DNA of 64,000 nucleotides from Fusarium oxysporum f. sp. lycopersici 4287 (GCF_000149955.1 NC_030992.1:2469477-2533476), one strand, 5' to 3'. Positions 1-12,489 are shown, counted from the stretch's first letter. Made by a program: numbers and translations. The notes: generated by a model from the sequence alone, not told the origin.

Positions 1-955
1 ATGATTGTAAGTTCTAATAGGAGTTTCTATGTTCTTTCCATGAATATTAATTTTATTGGTATAGCGCAAACAAGCGCGCCAAAGGCGCGATTACCTCTAT
101 CGACGTGCTCTTCTTCTGAGGGACGCTGAGATCAGCGAGAAACGAGCCAAATTGAGATCTTCTTTGGCTTCTGGCAAGCCTCTGGATCCTTCAATTGCCA
201 ACGACAAGTCACTTCGCAAAGACTACCAGTATGACGAATCGCGACCTGATCTCACCACCAACGAGCAGCTCGACCTGGACGATGAGTATGCTCAGCTTTC
301 AGGCATTGTCGATCCTCGCGTTCTTGTGACGACTTCACGAGATCCCTCGGCTAGGCTATCAGCCTTCGCCAAGGAGATCAGACTTCTTCTTCCCACTGCC
401 GTGCGCCTCAATCGCGGAAACCTCATCCTGCCCGATCTAGTACGCTCCGCTCAGTCAGCTGGCCTCTCCGACGTCGTCCTTCTTCACGAACATCGAGGCA
501 CCCCAACTGCTTTGACACTGTCGCATTTTCCGCACGGTCCAACTGTCTCATTCTCTCTTCACAACGTCGTTTTACGCCACGATATTCCTGGAAGCGTACG
601 AGGAACAGTGAGCGAGTCGTATCCTCACCTCATCTTCGATGGCTTTACAAGTCGCTTGGGTGAGCGTGTAGTGAAAGTATTGAAACATGTCTTTCCTCCC
701 AGGGAAGCCATCACGAGCAAAAACAAGGTCGGCAACCGAGTCGTCACATTCAAGAACATCGAGGACAGCATTGAAGTCAGGCATCATGTTTTCGTGCGAA
801 CAGGATACGACAGCGTTGAGCTGGCTGAAGTCGGGCCACGGATGACAATGAGGGTATTCGAGATTCGAAGCGGCACCCTTGACAACAAGGATGGCGACGT
901 CGAATGGCACCTCACGCAATACACACGAACCGCCAAGAAGAAGAACTATTTGTGA
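1..955 (+). CDS. IMP4: U3 snoRNP protein Imp4 (Brix domain)
   Basis: Imp4 is a subunit of the U3 snoRNP/SSU processome; it acts in the nucleolus in early pre-18S rRNA cleavages and binds Imp3 and Mpp10. The model is join(1..6, 65..955), 298 aa, against about 290 aa in yeast and human. Exon 1 holds only the codons Met-Ile; a 58-bp intron (GTAAGT donor at 7, TATAG acceptor ending at 64) follows, and exon 2 resumes with RKQARQRRDYLYRRA, the typical basic Imp4 N-terminus. The Brix domain covers about residues 85-275, including the VTTSRDPS segment and the GPRMTMRVFEIRSG C-terminal strand region. The stop is at 953-955. The window begins exactly on the start codon, so the promoter is outside it. 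Identity is secure; the two-codon first exon is inferred from splice signals and reading frame. Confidence 0.95.
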
Positions 956-2445
956 GAATATCACACATTTCCCATAAGCATTGATCCTCTTGGAGATGCC
1001 GTGCCATGGTCACCTCCTGCCCGATCGAAATGAAACCGCTCCGAATCGCATGGCTAGGCAGCCTCTGCATTACGGTTCATCATATGATCTGGGTAGCTTA
1101 TTGAGTTGAAACATATCGTGAGCAGGGACGACACATGATCGCATAAAAACTGGAATAAGAAATTGGCGTTTCGGAGTTTTACGGTGCAAAATTATGAGGT
1201 GGTGGCCCTGAGAAGATGGCGACTATAGTGTTGGGAGAACTGACTTCGACTACCAACAGTGGAAGATGTTTATTGGTTTGTGGTGACCAGCATCAGCACT
1301 GAGGCGAGAAAGGTGACGAAAAAGACTCCAGGAAGATGCGAGTCTCAAGCTGAGTCCTGCGGAGGCGAAATCCCCTTGAAACGAACCAGTTCTGTTTATT
1401 ATACCGCAGCAGTTTCAATTGGAGTCATGTTGCTATCCACCATCGAAACAATCTAGAATCAAACCAGTGCCTTGGCGCTGTCAATGGAACCTTCAACGGC
1501 TCAGCCACCATTTCTTGACCATGGGGGGAATGGGGAAAGATTCAGGACAGAACACTAATAATTTTCCATAACATTAATCTTCCCTTGTGAGTTGTAAAAT
1601 GTATAAAATTGCTTGGTAATGCTTCATCAATGTGTTGTGTGGCCTGGTTCATTATAGTCCTGTCCACCGATTTTTAGGTCCGGCGGACATCAATGCTCAG
1701 CCTCAGTGGGCAGATGGGGATTCGCATTCGCAGTTTGTAGCCATAGCCTCAATGGTTGACGAGTAGTAATCGCTGGATGGCGGAGAGAGGATCACCGACA
1801 AGACGAGAGACCCTTGAGCTAGGTCTGTGTATTTCTGGAAACTTACCCATTGTTTCTTTTCCGTGTTTGGTTCGAATGAACACCCGCCACTTGCGTACGC
1901 AGGCATCTAACGATTCTAGGTAGATCCGATACTGCCGGGGTTCAGTTTTAGGACCTTCATACATAAGCCGAATGAATTCCCTCTCGGTCAGCAATTGAAA
2001 CCTGAACTTGGATGATTCATTCTGTCAGATATTAACGTCTAGTTGCCACATCAGCATTAACCAAGTTGGCGATCTCAATAAGCGAGGGTGTTTTTGTTTA
2101 CTCATTTCTCTCGAACCTGTTCAACCAAAAAGATCAAGCTTTTTCAGACCCAAAACCTGCCGGGGCACCTACGTCACGTTCGTACCCGTTCACTGAAGGA
2201 CCCGTGCTCAAAATCCACCAAAAACGCAAAAGTCCACAGGCGCCACGAAGTTCTGGCGCTCGGCCCCGGCCCATATTGTCCAATCCACGTTGATCTTAAA
2301 GCCAAGACAAACTAAAGCTCGGTCGGGTAGCTTCATCTCATCATTTCTCACCACCAGCACCAGCCTTTTATTAGTGCTTTTGCTCCTCTCATCATCACCA
2401 TCCATCCCCCGACATTGCTTCCTTGTTCGAGTATAATTGATCACC
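956..2445. other. Intergenic region, IMP4 3' side and syntaxin promoter
   Basis: This 1.5-kb stretch lies between the IMP4 stop and the syntaxin start on the same strand. The open frames inside are short, overlap each other on both strands and match no family I know. The last 120 bp before 2446 are pyrimidine-rich with many TC and CACC runs, as is usual for a fungal core promoter or leader. I see no RNA gene or repeat. Confidence 0.5.
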
Positions 2446-3545
2446 ATGTCCTACGATCAGTACAATCAGAACCCTTACCAGCAGGGCTCAGCTCAGGATA
2501 ACTCCTATGGCTATGGCCAGGTACGCGCAGTCTTGTTATCCCCTGTCCCTCGTGAACTGACCACAATCTTGCTGACCCGAATTCTCCGATTTGCAGGCCA
2601 ATCCTTATGCGCAAGACGCGCCAGCCCATGGTAATGACCAATATGAAATGCAGGATTATTCGCAACAGGCTACAGCTACTAGCTCAAGTCTTTCTCAGCA
2701 AGAATTCCTGAACCGCGTGCAGAAACTCCGCGATGAGATCAAGGGTCTGACCAACGACGTCGACTACATCGGCCAGCTCCACCAACGCACCCTCAGCAGT
2801 ACCGATGGGTCCGCCAACCATGACCTCGAGCAGTATGTTTCTCAGACCCAGATCCGAAACACCGCTATCAAGGACGGCATCAAGGGACTCGAGCGCGATC
2901 TTGCAAAGACCAATGACAGCTCCCGTACCACAAAGAACACCCAGCTGCAGTCCCTCAAGACCTTCTTTAAGTCAGAGCTCGACAAATACCAGAGCATCGA
3001 GCGGGATTACCAGCAGCGCTATCGCGATCAGATTGCCCGTCAGTACCGTATCGTCAACCCCGATGCTTCCGAGCAAGAGGTTCAAGAAGCCGCCAGCGCC
3101 GACTGGGGCAACGAGGGTGTGTTCCAGACTGCTGTAAGTAATCCCCCCAGCGGCAACCAGCTACCTTCTCGGGCAGCATGGCTAATGAGAAACCCAGTTA
3201 CGAACAAATCGTACCGGCCACGCCAGCTCCGTACTCGGTAATGTTCGCGCCCGTCACAGTGAACTTCAGCGCATTGAGCAGACTCTTTCCGAGCTTGCCA
3301 TCCTCTACCAGGAGCTCGCCACCATTGTCGAGCAGCAAGAGCCGGTTATCCAGGCCGCTGAAACCAATGCGATCAACACCGTCGATCACATGGAGAAGGG
3401 CAACGAGCAAGTCGAGGTGGCTAAGAAGCACGCCGCCAACCGCCGCAAGCTCAAGTGGTGGTGTGCCCTCGTCGTCCTGCTCATCGTCATCGCTATTGCT
3501 GTGGGCGTCGGTGTCGGTGTTTCTGTGGCCAACAACAACAAGTAG
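2446..3545 (+). CDS. SSO1: Plasma-membrane syntaxin, Sso1/Sso2 type (Qa-SNARE)
   Basis: Qa-SNARE that pairs with a Sec9-type SNARE and a synaptobrevin to fuse secretory vesicles with the plasma membrane. The model is join(2446..2520, 2597..3133, 3198..3545), 319 aa. Introns are 76 and 64 bp with GTACGC and GTAAGT donors. The first 45 residues are rich in Gln, Tyr, Asn and Gly. A three-helix Habc domain covers roughly residues 45-190 (QQEFLNRVQKLRDEIKGL). The SNARE helix is about 220-285, with the zero-layer glutamine probably Q251 in VEQQEP. A C-terminal anchor (about 291-315, WWCALVVLLIVIAIAVGVGV) is followed by a short NNNK tail. Fungi often carry two such syntaxins (PM SNAREs of Sso1/Syn type); which paralogue this is cannot be decided from the sequence alone. 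Confidence 0.94.
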
Positions 3546-4520
3546 ACGACTGGCTGATCATCTCAGACTCCATTGCCGCTGTTATGATGTTGATGCTCTG
3601 CTTGTTTTTGTTCCTCGTTTTCCCTTCATAGATATCTCGACGACGCATTTAAGTTCCCATTCTTCCGTTTTTACCCGCAAGACCAGAGGATACGACACGT
3701 CTTTAATCCGTATACCGCCTCCTGTATTTAATCATTCTTCTTCCCTTTAGCGCTGAAGCGCTAGGGACCTTGTTGTTGGGGCCAGGGAGGAGAGGATGGA
3801 GCTCACCTCATAAACCTGACTATTATTAATGAGAAATCCGGATTCATGTGAGCTTTTATTCTCAGATGGTATTTTTGCTTTGTTTTTGTCTGCTGGCGTT
3901 TCATCCCTTTTGCTTCTCTTGTACGATTACTGGTCCGTCTCCAATTACGAGAGGAGAGGCAGACAGATGAGGAGTATCGCCATTATTGTATGTATGTACG
4001 TTGGAACACAATCCAGAAAACGTCCTGGAGTGCTTGAGGCTATTGGAGTAGAGATTCCATGGTATTAATGTCATGCCTTCTTAGGCTTGTTCAATCATAT
4101 CGGTCTACATAGTGATTTTGAGTACCAGGTTCACAAAGTAAGTCATCGGACAGGGCTTGACGAAAGAAATACGACTCATTTTCTTCCTCCAATGCACCAA
4201 CGATGTCCAAGCCTGCTGAGTACCTGCCCTGCGTCCATCCTCGAAAATTCCCGATATGCTTAAGAAAAACACAAGAGAAGCACTTATTATATACAGGTAC
4301 AGTTGGGTTCAGTTGTGTGCATTATAGTTCCCAACTGCAGAGCATTGGACCTCACTTGCTGGTGAGGAAGCAGCTGGGTAAGCTCCCTCGGTGGACAGAG
4401 TGTGGTTATGTCCCGCATCCCATCCTAAATCAACGCCATCCTTTTTCTCGTCTGCTCCTAATTCGTACACTTTACACGCCTTGGCCAGTCATTGATTGGT
4501 GTTTATTTCTCGTACAACAT
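3546..4520. other. Convergent intergenic region (syntaxin and TOM70 3' ends)
   Basis: The region lies between the stop of the plus-strand syntaxin and the stop of the minus-strand TOM70, so it should hold both 3' UTRs. Open frames here are short and resemble no known protein. An AAUAAA-like signal is not obvious, which is normal for fungi. Confidence 0.5.
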
Positions 4521-6565
4521 TTATTGGGGACCCATACGAAGGCCACCGGGTCCAGCGCCACCTGCCAACTTGGCTGCCAACTTTGGGTACTTCTCTGTGA
4601 CTTGAACTTGTGTTCTGGTTGCCTCAGCATATGACAAGGCGTTGACAATCTCACCCTCGGTTCGAGCGAGCTCGGCCGCGCGCTCGAAATACTTAAGTGC
4701 AGCAGGAACGTTGTTCTGTTGAAGGAGGAGCTGAGCCATGGTAGCGACGGCGATATCGCACTCCGGGTCGACTAGGTTATTGTTAGGATAATATTTGGCT
4801 GCATTGTGTAGGAGAATACTTACTAATAAGGGCCTTCTGGCAAAGAGCCTCGGCTTCCTTAAAGTCTTGCTTCCACTGGAACAGGGCCAGAGCTTTGTTA
4901 ATCAAGGGCAGGACGTTCATTGACATGGGCTTGGTCTGCTTTTCCATCTCCATGGCTGTGTCGAACTTCTCGACAGCTTCAGAGAAGTTGCCCTGGTCGA
5001 GGAGCAATTCTCCATAGTAGTTGTAGACATCAGGTACCTTAGGGAAGTTCTTAATGCATCGTCGGAAAGTAGCCATGGACGAAGCGATTGAGCCCATCTT
5101 GTACTGGGTGACACCAAGTTGGATATGGGAGAAGATAAAGTCCTTGTCAAGGTCGATCGACTTCTGGTAATCCTTCTGGGCATCGGCGAGGTCTCCTTTA
5201 ATGAAATGGGCCTGAGCGCGGTGGTAGTAGACATCAGGGTCGTTCTTATCCTGCTCGAGAGCCTTGGCAAACTCAGCCTCGGCCTTGTCAGGCTCACCCA
5301 GCTCCAGGCTGATGCTGGCACGCTTGATATAGCTCTGTGTCATAGAGGGGTCGAGCTCGATGCTCTTGTCGAAATCCTGTGTTGCTTCGGCATGATTGCC
5401 TAGCAAGGTCCGGAATGTTCCCCTCATGTTATAAGCAAGCGCTTCGTGCTCACCCAGATCGCCGAGCTCTAGAGCCTTCTCGAAAGCCTGGCGAGCCTCT
5501 TCATAGCCATCGCCAGTCTTCTTCTCTAAAGCTTGGAGCCCAATCTGCACTTGCCCCTTACCAGTATCAGGGTCCAATTCTTCCGAGTCCTCAAGGCCTT
5601 CGGGGCGAGGCTTAGGGCGGAAGCTTTGAAGGTAGTTGCCGACAAAGATGGGGCTGGGCAGCTTAGGTGGTCGGGAAGCCATCATCTCCTTAGCCTTTTG
5701 CTCAGCGAAAGTCTTGAGAAGTCTCTCGACAGCCTGGGCCGTAGACTCGCTCTTGAAGTTGTCAATGATACATGAGGCAGTGAAATCGAGGAGGGCCTCG
5801 GAGTACTTCTTCTGGTGCTCGTAGGCAGTAGCACGGCGGTTGATGGCCTTTACGTACTCAGGATCCATGTTGATAGCGGCAGTGGTGTCCTCGATAACCT
5901 GGTCCCATTCGCTCATAGCGCTGTGGCAGGCTGCCCGGTTGGAGTAGAAGACAGGGTCGGCCTTGCAGAGAATGGCTTTAGAGTAGAGGTCGATAGCCTT
6001 GTTGTATGACTTATCGCCGTAGGCCTTGTTACCAGCCTGTTTCAGCTTGGCGGCATACTCTTCACGCTGTTCTTGGGTGAGGCCAGAGACAGTTTCTTCA
6101 TCGACCTCGGGCAGCTCGGGCTCGCTCTCGGCAGAAGCAGGCTTGGGTTGAGAGGGGCCACTTGAGGGCGCTTCTTTATCAGCTTTGCGGTCGGCTTCTT
6201 TTCGCTTTCTCCTCTCCTTCTTGCTCAACTTTGGTGTTGTGTCTTTGCCGCTCTGCAGTTTCGAATTGGAAGTTAGTCAAGGTTTGTTCATTATTAGTGC
6301 TGTGATATCCGATACAGAGCCGCAAGCTGCCCGCAAAAATATCCGACATCATCAAAATGGAGACGGTGGCAATGGCACATACGTTATCATTGAGGTAGTA
6401 AATAACACCGGCACCTGTCACAGCAATACCAACACCTGCAATGGTGTAGACGACAGTCTTGTTCTCAGAGGCCCAATGTGTTAACCGCTCCCAGAGGCCA
6501 GAGGAAGAGTCGACAGGTACGTAGGTTGGCTGGCCTGGAGCCATTGACGGAATTGGACCCGACAT
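4521..6565 (-). CDS. TOM70: Mitochondrial import receptor Tom70
   Basis: Outer-membrane receptor of the TOM complex; it docks Hsp70/Hsp90-bound hydrophobic precursors such as metabolite carriers. The minus-strand model is join(6565..6383, 6252..4824, 4771..4521), 620 aa, close to the 617 aa of yeast Tom70. The N-terminal anchor is about residues 37-58 ([22 protein letters not shown]), followed by a charged linker ([13 protein letters not shown]). A TPR clamp domain starts near residue 115 ([26 protein letters not shown]), and further TPRs continue to the C-terminus. Introns of 130 and 52 bp have GTATGT and GTAAGT donors; the last exon supplies the conserved tail [20 protein letters not shown]. 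The start chosen gives the short intermembrane-facing tail typical of N-anchored Tom70. Convergent with the syntaxin gene. Confidence 0.95.
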
Positions 6566-7685
6566 TGTGAAGTCTGTGGGTTATTGAAGGGGATCGGCGT
6601 AGCAGGGGGCGAGAATGGAAGTGAAGCCGTCGATGCGGGATTGAAGGGAGTCGGGAAGCCGATGATGTATGGGCGCAGACCGGAGCAGTATCACAGAACC
6701 AGATCACAGTTGGTAGCTTCGGCGGGCTGGGCACGCGCAGAAAAAGCTGACGGCTCTGTTTGAAATTTGGCGCGAACAGTGGAGGTTCGCGGGCCGGGTC
6801 CACTGAAAGTTTTTCCGATCAGCACCAACTTTAGTGAATTTGGATATGGATGCCCAGACCTGAGTGAGGTTTGACAGTGACGCTATGTGTTTGGTGACGT
6901 CCTTCTGGACTTATGCCTGAGGCACTCAGACGGCGGGCTGGTCTCAACAGACAAGTAGGTACTATAGCTATAGACTCAGCTGGGCACTTCTTAGCTTATC
7001 TTTCTTTGGCGTGAACTACAAACTACCTGAGTACTTAGGTAACTTGAGATTCATGGTATAGAAGTCGGACGTGGTTTATAATCCCTGGCGGTCAACAGAC
7101 TGACCCAATCGTTCTGTTCTCCCCACGATCCCTGTCCTGATTTTGATGGTTGGCGGTCTGCCGATTCCTCCGAATTATGAGGTGACATGTTGCGGGGATT
7201 CTTTCATGATTCGGCACTCTCCTACATGAGATCGATCTAGAAAGTCCTTTCACGATAGAAAATATGGAGGAGAAGTGTACACATGCATGCTTAGGCATGA
7301 ATACATAATGCTTGGCTCTTGAATACAAGTCTTGTCAAAACAGTCCCTTGCCAAAATTTGGTATATGCAGCATCCATATCATGATTGGCTCTGGTACATT
7401 GACAAAGCCTTGTACCCAATTCCCCAGCTCAGAGAGCGGCTTCTGCATCTAAAGGCAATCATTTCGACATCTCATCCATGGAGATGGGAAGATGTTGATA
7501 GTCACCAGAAACCTCACTTGCTCTGGTGTGCTATTTTAGTTCAATACGAATTCCATATTACTAATTCTGCCCTACTTCTTCACCTCTAGGTTTAATGTTA
7601 CAACTTCAGCCATGCAACTCAGGACAACTTCCTTTCAAAACTTGAGTGTCATATCCAACTAACTCCAAAACATGCACTGAGAAAA
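6566..7685. other. Divergent intergenic region (TOM70 / aminodeoxychorismate lyase)
   Basis: This 1.1-kb spacer separates two divergently transcribed genes and should carry both promoters. Around 6950-7045 there are several TAGGTA/TACCTGAGTACTTAGGTA-like short palindromes of the kind seen in other intergenic parts of this window. Short open frames (for example 7332-7589 plus) lack a family match and I do not call them. Confidence 0.45.
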
Positions 7686-8561
7686 ATGTCTGACGACTTC
7701 TCCATTTTCACCTCTATGAGGTACGACGCTAAACTTGCACAGCTAAAAAGTCGGGGATGTGGTGGTGAGGGCTGGAACTTTGAGAACAACTCTCCTCTGT
7801 ACATGCTTGACTTTCACCGCGATCGGCTCTTCAAGGCAGCGACACATTGGGGGTGGCAGTCCGCAGCAGATCAACTATCCGGTGACGATGGACTGTCATA
7901 TCTGGCTCAACTCATTGCAAACTGTGTAGGACCATCTCATCCAACACCTTTGAAACTTAGAATAGTCGTGTCTCGTCAAGGCGACATCAGAATCGAGCAC
8001 TCCAGCACACCCGAGGTTCCCATACAGAACCTCTTACCAGCTCGGCTTCCAGACCCTTTTCGTCCTTCGCTGGAAAGCGAACCACAGAAGGGTTCTGCCT
8101 ATACTGTTCTCTTGGATCAGGTTTCAACGACGAGGTCCGAGTATACTCATTTTAAAACTACAAAGAGGGCCATGTACGACGCAGCCCGACAGCGTGCTGG
8201 CATTAGTTATGCAGATCCCGTAGAGGTCTTGGTCGTAAACCAAGACGACGGTTCTGTGATGGAAGGGACGTTTACTACGCCTTATTTCTGGAGGGCCGGC
8301 CATTGGGTTACACCACCCGTTGCAGCCCAGTTCAGCTGGGAGGAAGGGAATGGCGGCCAAGATGGAACCTCGAGACGTTGGGCATTAGAACGGTATGACT
8401 CCCTGTCAGTCAATGACCAATAAGGGTCTCAATGCTGATTTACGACCAGAGGACTCGCCTCTGAGCAAGTTATCGACTCCAAATCTTTGATCCACGGCGA
8501 AGAATGTTGGATTAGCAACGGTGTCAGAGGATTCATTCCGGCAACTATTCGGCTCCTTTGA
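7686..8561 (+). CDS. ABZ2: Aminotransferase class IV, probable aminodeoxychorismate lyase
   Basis: PLP-dependent fold-type IV enzyme; the likely reaction is conversion of 4-amino-4-deoxychorismate to p-aminobenzoate and pyruvate in folate synthesis. The model is join(7686..8392, 8450..8561), 272 aa, with one 57-bp intron (GTATGA donor, CCAG acceptor). Visible family marks are FSIFTSMRYD at the N-terminus, the lysine of HFKTTKRAMYDAAR (about K157, the expected Schiff-base residue), MEGTFTTPYFWRAGHWVTPP, and, after splicing, the C-terminal WISNGVRGFIPATI, which corresponds to the substrate-side loop of class IV enzymes. Without the intron the C-terminal motif is lost, so I favour the spliced model. 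The family also contains branched-chain and D-amino acid aminotransferases; the short length and motifs fit the Abz2/PabC-like group best. The symbol is by homology to yeast. Confidence 0.85.
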
Positions 8562-9922
8562 TTAGAGAGGGTCGGGTCAACATCACGGGATCCCCGTTGA
8601 TAGCCACCATGGCAGCACGGCTTCGTATACGCTCATCCGGTGGCAAGTTGGGTATGGATACAGTTTTGACCGTTAGTTGTCAACATTGTGTTGCAATGCT
8701 ACTTAAGCCGCAGACAGTTGGGGCAAGCTATCATTGGTGTACCTTTGCATTTTATGCACTCCAGATATGTCTTGTTGATCTTCAAGATTTACAGCTCTTT
8801 GTGGTCAACTCTGAATGATAACTAAACCAAGCGTGTTGCATACTACGGAAGCATCAAGCATATACTCGACCTTTATTTCATCAATATTATCATCTTCTCT
8901 CACAAATGGGGCCACTATCATTTTTGTTTGACCTATCGGTGGCCTCGAGTTCTTCTATTTGCATGCACTGCTGGTGTAGATTATATGCCGTTTTCACCTG
9001 ACTGGGGGAATTTATGGAGTGTGGAAGGATAACAGGACAACGCAGCTAGCTGTCGGTTCCTGAAACAGGCAAGAAATTCCGATTCTCCTGCGACCAATAT
9101 TGGCCATTGCACTTCATCTAGACTTGTTGTATTATTACCAACAGAGGGCTGGTTATGTCCATATGTTGTGGCACAAAAAGGTTGGGGAAAACGGTACAGG
9201 TTGAGTGGCACCAAACACGAGTAAGGTTAACTACATTAGGTGGTAATGAGATTACTGCTATTCTTTCTTTCAATCAAGATGCTACTATTAAGTTATATTC
9301 GTCCGGTTTGGGGCAACCTGATTGCTTATTGTTCTATGTAAGGTAGAGTAGTTTAGCTGTTGAACCTCTTAAAAAGCCAGACATAAAGCATAATTGTGGT
9401 ATAGGGTAGCTCAAAGTTAAAGTGAAACTTGAGGAAAACACGTCGTGCAGGGAAAGTTTTAACAACCTATACATTCACCTACCCCTCCACGCAGCCAAGG
9501 GAAACGACGCCAGAGTAACGGATATAACTTATCTTCGACTGAGGTATCAATATAATCTGAAGTTACAGCAATAGAGACGTTTATGCTGAGCACGGTTGAC
9601 CTTTGCTGCATCAGTTGTCGTTTTGGGATACACAAAGTACAGGTCACTTGGCGATACTGAATAAATGCACAGGTGAGACAACCTCAAAGTTTCCAATCGC
9701 GAAATCGCAGATAAAATGTCGAGGCGGTTATTTGGGGGGTCTTTCGACTCGATCTCGCCACTTGGGAAGCAATCGATTCTCATATAAATGTGTTGCCCAA
9801 GCTCTTGTTTCAACGCTAATAAGGGAACCAGGTCATACTATTACAGCTGAAACAAGGCAATCTGCTGTAACATCACTATCTATCAGCTACATATACCAGA
9901 ACACTATTGAGCGCGACTAGCA
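8562..9922. other. Intergenic region before the F-box gene
   Basis: This 1.4-kb AT-rich stretch lies between two plus-strand genes. I see no supported gene, RNA or repeat. Open frames on both strands are short and without recognisable composition. Confidence 0.45.
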
Positions 9923-12118
9923 ATGGCCTCCGGAACTCAAGAGTCAGCTATTGCTGAAGGCCGCCAACTATACGGCGCCAAGCAATACAAACCCGCTCTC
10001 AAGCAATTCACCAAAGTACGAGGCCAATAGTGCACAGCCTGCCTGCCCAGTTACTGACTATTCACACCAAGGCAATGCAACTCTGCGTTTGTACTCGACA
10101 AGAGAAACGGCCACGATGTAGCTGCAAAAACTTCGAAAAGGTTGCTTCTGAGGGCGGTTCCATCTTCTACGAGGCCATGTATACCTGTGCCTGCACAGTG
10201 CGCAAGACATTTAGCAAATGCGATAATAAGCTACACGTACAAGCCCTTGACTACCGTGCCGCAACATTTGAAGAGATGAAGGAGCTTGAGAGAGCTCAAA
10301 AGGACGCCGAATGGATACTAGAACTTGCACCACGGCTTCCAGATGTTTGAACCTCCCCACCAAACACATTTCAGCAATATACTTACTTGTTCAGGGGTAT
10401 TTACGACTAGGCAAAATATCGCGCCTCCAAAAGAAATATGAATTCGCGTGGAAAGTATACACTGCTGGCATCGAAGTGGGAAATAAACACCGCCTTGCTG
10501 AATTGCCCAAGTTTCAGGTACGGAGCTGTTTGTTTAATGCGACTGTGAATGAATTTATTTACTGACGTGATGGTAGAAACTCCGAGCCGCAAGACAACCA
10601 TTGCACATACGATTCTATCGCCAAGACCCTTTGAGAAACCCGCAGGAGATTGTTCAGCGTATCTTCCACTACCTCGATTTCGGGTCTCTCGTCCGATGTA
10701 CTGGTGTCTCCAAGGAATGGAGGCAGTACCTTACTAGTCATGGCAATGAACGACTGTGGCGTACCTTGTTCTTCAGAGAGAAACTTGCCCATGACCGGCC
10801 ACCTGGCGTGAAGTCACTCAAAAAATTGATTTCCTTCTCCGGAAATGACGTCCGCCAGATCATCGTCGAGGACATATCTCGCTTCAGACTCACTCAGCAC
10901 AAATTAGTTGCCCTATTACAAGGGTCAAAGAATCTTGAACATCTTGAATTGAGGGGTTCTACCGAAGAAGACCTAACGATACCGGAAGCAAAGGGTATAC
11001 TTAAGAAGCTGAACCATATCATTCTGCAAGACATAATCATCATGAAGCCCCACATCATGGTATCACTCTTACAACATGCCCATGAGAGCTTGCAAACTCT
11101 GCACATCGACGGCTTACCCCAAATTGACTCATCAAGCCAGGCCATCTTTCCACACTTACCCAACCTTCAGTACATGCGGCTTGAAGAGCCTCGACGGCCA
11201 AGTCTTTTCAGACTGCGTACAGTGAGTGATTCTATCCTCTGAAAAATTGAGCGCCTAACTGACTGAGTGTAGTGGCATCTGGCGTCAAAGACGCCACGCA
11301 TGCAGCAACTATATCTGAAAGACGTTCAACTTTCTGGGGAACTTCCTGCAGATGCTAAACTAGATGAATTTTGGCCAGAACTCAAAGCAGTTACAGTACA
11401 TGGACCCAACGATTCTGACCAGAACACTGCGCAAACAATCCAGCAACTAACTTCGCTACGTGGAGGCCGCACGCTGCAATACATTGATTTTGATTTTCGA
11501 TGGAGACCTGATGATGACGGGCCCCTTGGCTTGATCATGTTGTCCGAGATACTGAATCGAGAGCCCGAGATGTTGGCCACCGATGGGTATGATAAGAACT
11601 GTCAGTATTCAGATCTCCGCTCATTACGTCTCCGGCGAGCAATGGTGCCGCCATTAAAACTCCAAAAAGTGCTTCGTGATACCCTCACTTCGCATAAGCT
11701 CCACACTCTCGATCTTGCCTTTCCCCTCGATCCTCAAGGTGTTCTCGAAGGATCTGGCAGTACCAAACACATTCAAGATCATGCCTGGCTGCGCGGAGAG
11801 CCGGCTATCAGGTCTATCGGACTTTCAGAATTCAGATTCCGCTCATACCCCAAGACCATCGACGAGATGTATTTGCCGAGTTTTTTAGCCAGCTTCCCTA
11901 ACCTTGAGATTCTTGAAATCAACTCGTCGCATTATGAGGCTCGCGAGTTGTGCATTATGATCGAAGCGATACTCAAGGTTACCCACATACAACGGATTTA
12001 CCAGAGAACAATTCATGGGGAATGGGGAGACAAGCTTCGTAAAGTGACGGGTATGCACGGAGTAGAGCTTATTTGGGGTGACAGGCCAAGGGAATGGCCG
12101 CTGAAGATAGATGATTAG
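9923..12118 (+). CDS. F-box protein with N-terminal TPR-like and C-terminal LRR-like regions (Dia2/Pof3-like)
   Basis: Likely substrate receptor of an SCF ubiquitin ligase. The model is join(9923..10015, 10072..10344, 10395..10517, 10577..11221, 11273..12118), 659 aa, with four introns of 50-59 bp, all phase 0. The N-terminus reads as a helical, TPR-like repeat region (AIAEGRQLYGAKQYKPALKQFTK; then LDYRAATFEEMKELERAQKDAEWILELAP). The F-box is about residues 180-225 (NPQEIVQRIFHYLDFGSLVRCTGVSKEWRQYL), and the remaining 430 residues contain leucine-rich repeats (NLEHLELRGS, LQTLHIDGLP). TPR plus F-box plus LRR is the order of S. cerevisiae Dia2 and S. pombe Pof3, which act in replication and genome stability; many fungi have several such proteins, so direct orthology is unproven. 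The segment at 10072-10225 holds CxC clusters (see findings). Confidence 0.82.
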
Positions 12119-12489
12119 TCCCACTCGCCCCCATTAAGGCATTGTATTCAGAATATAACTTTGTCTTTGCCATATGAGATACACTCGCGGGTTTCAGGTG
12201 GAGGTGAATCACCTCGCATCGCAGGCTTGCGATTCATGGCTGTCGGCCCCTCAAGACCCCAGTATTGCACATAACACAAGACAAATTATGTGACATGATA
12301 TCAATCAATTTCTCTTCCGAATGCGTTATATCGAGCATATCGTTTCCTCTTTCGATATCAGCCCAAGGATTTCTGTGCGGACGTTTCATACCCCGATCTA
12401 AGAACAACAATCCCAACGCCTGCCCTACAAATATGCATTCTGAAGACAGCAATGATAGCTAGAATATCTCAACCAGCGATATTTGTAGT
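12119..12489. other. Convergent intergenic region
   Basis: A 371-bp spacer between the plus-strand F-box gene and the minus-strand GTPase; it should carry both 3' UTRs. Nothing else is recognisable. Confidence 0.5.

Noticed and set aside
572..964. 130-aa open frame on the minus strand
   Set aside because: Lies fully antisense to IMP4 exon 2 and has no family features; a shadow frame.
1861..1875. GGTTCGAAT-like tRNA B-box
   Set aside because: The match breaks after GGTTCGAAT and no A-box, acceptor stem or anticodon arm can be built around it.
4917..5403. Open frames on both strands inside TOM70
   Set aside because: Alternative frames of the TPR-coding DNA; composition follows codon-position bias of the real frame.
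7332..7589. 85-aa frame upstream of the aminodeoxychorismate lyase gene
   Set aside because: Does not begin with ATG, has no motif and sits in the promoter of the neighbouring gene.
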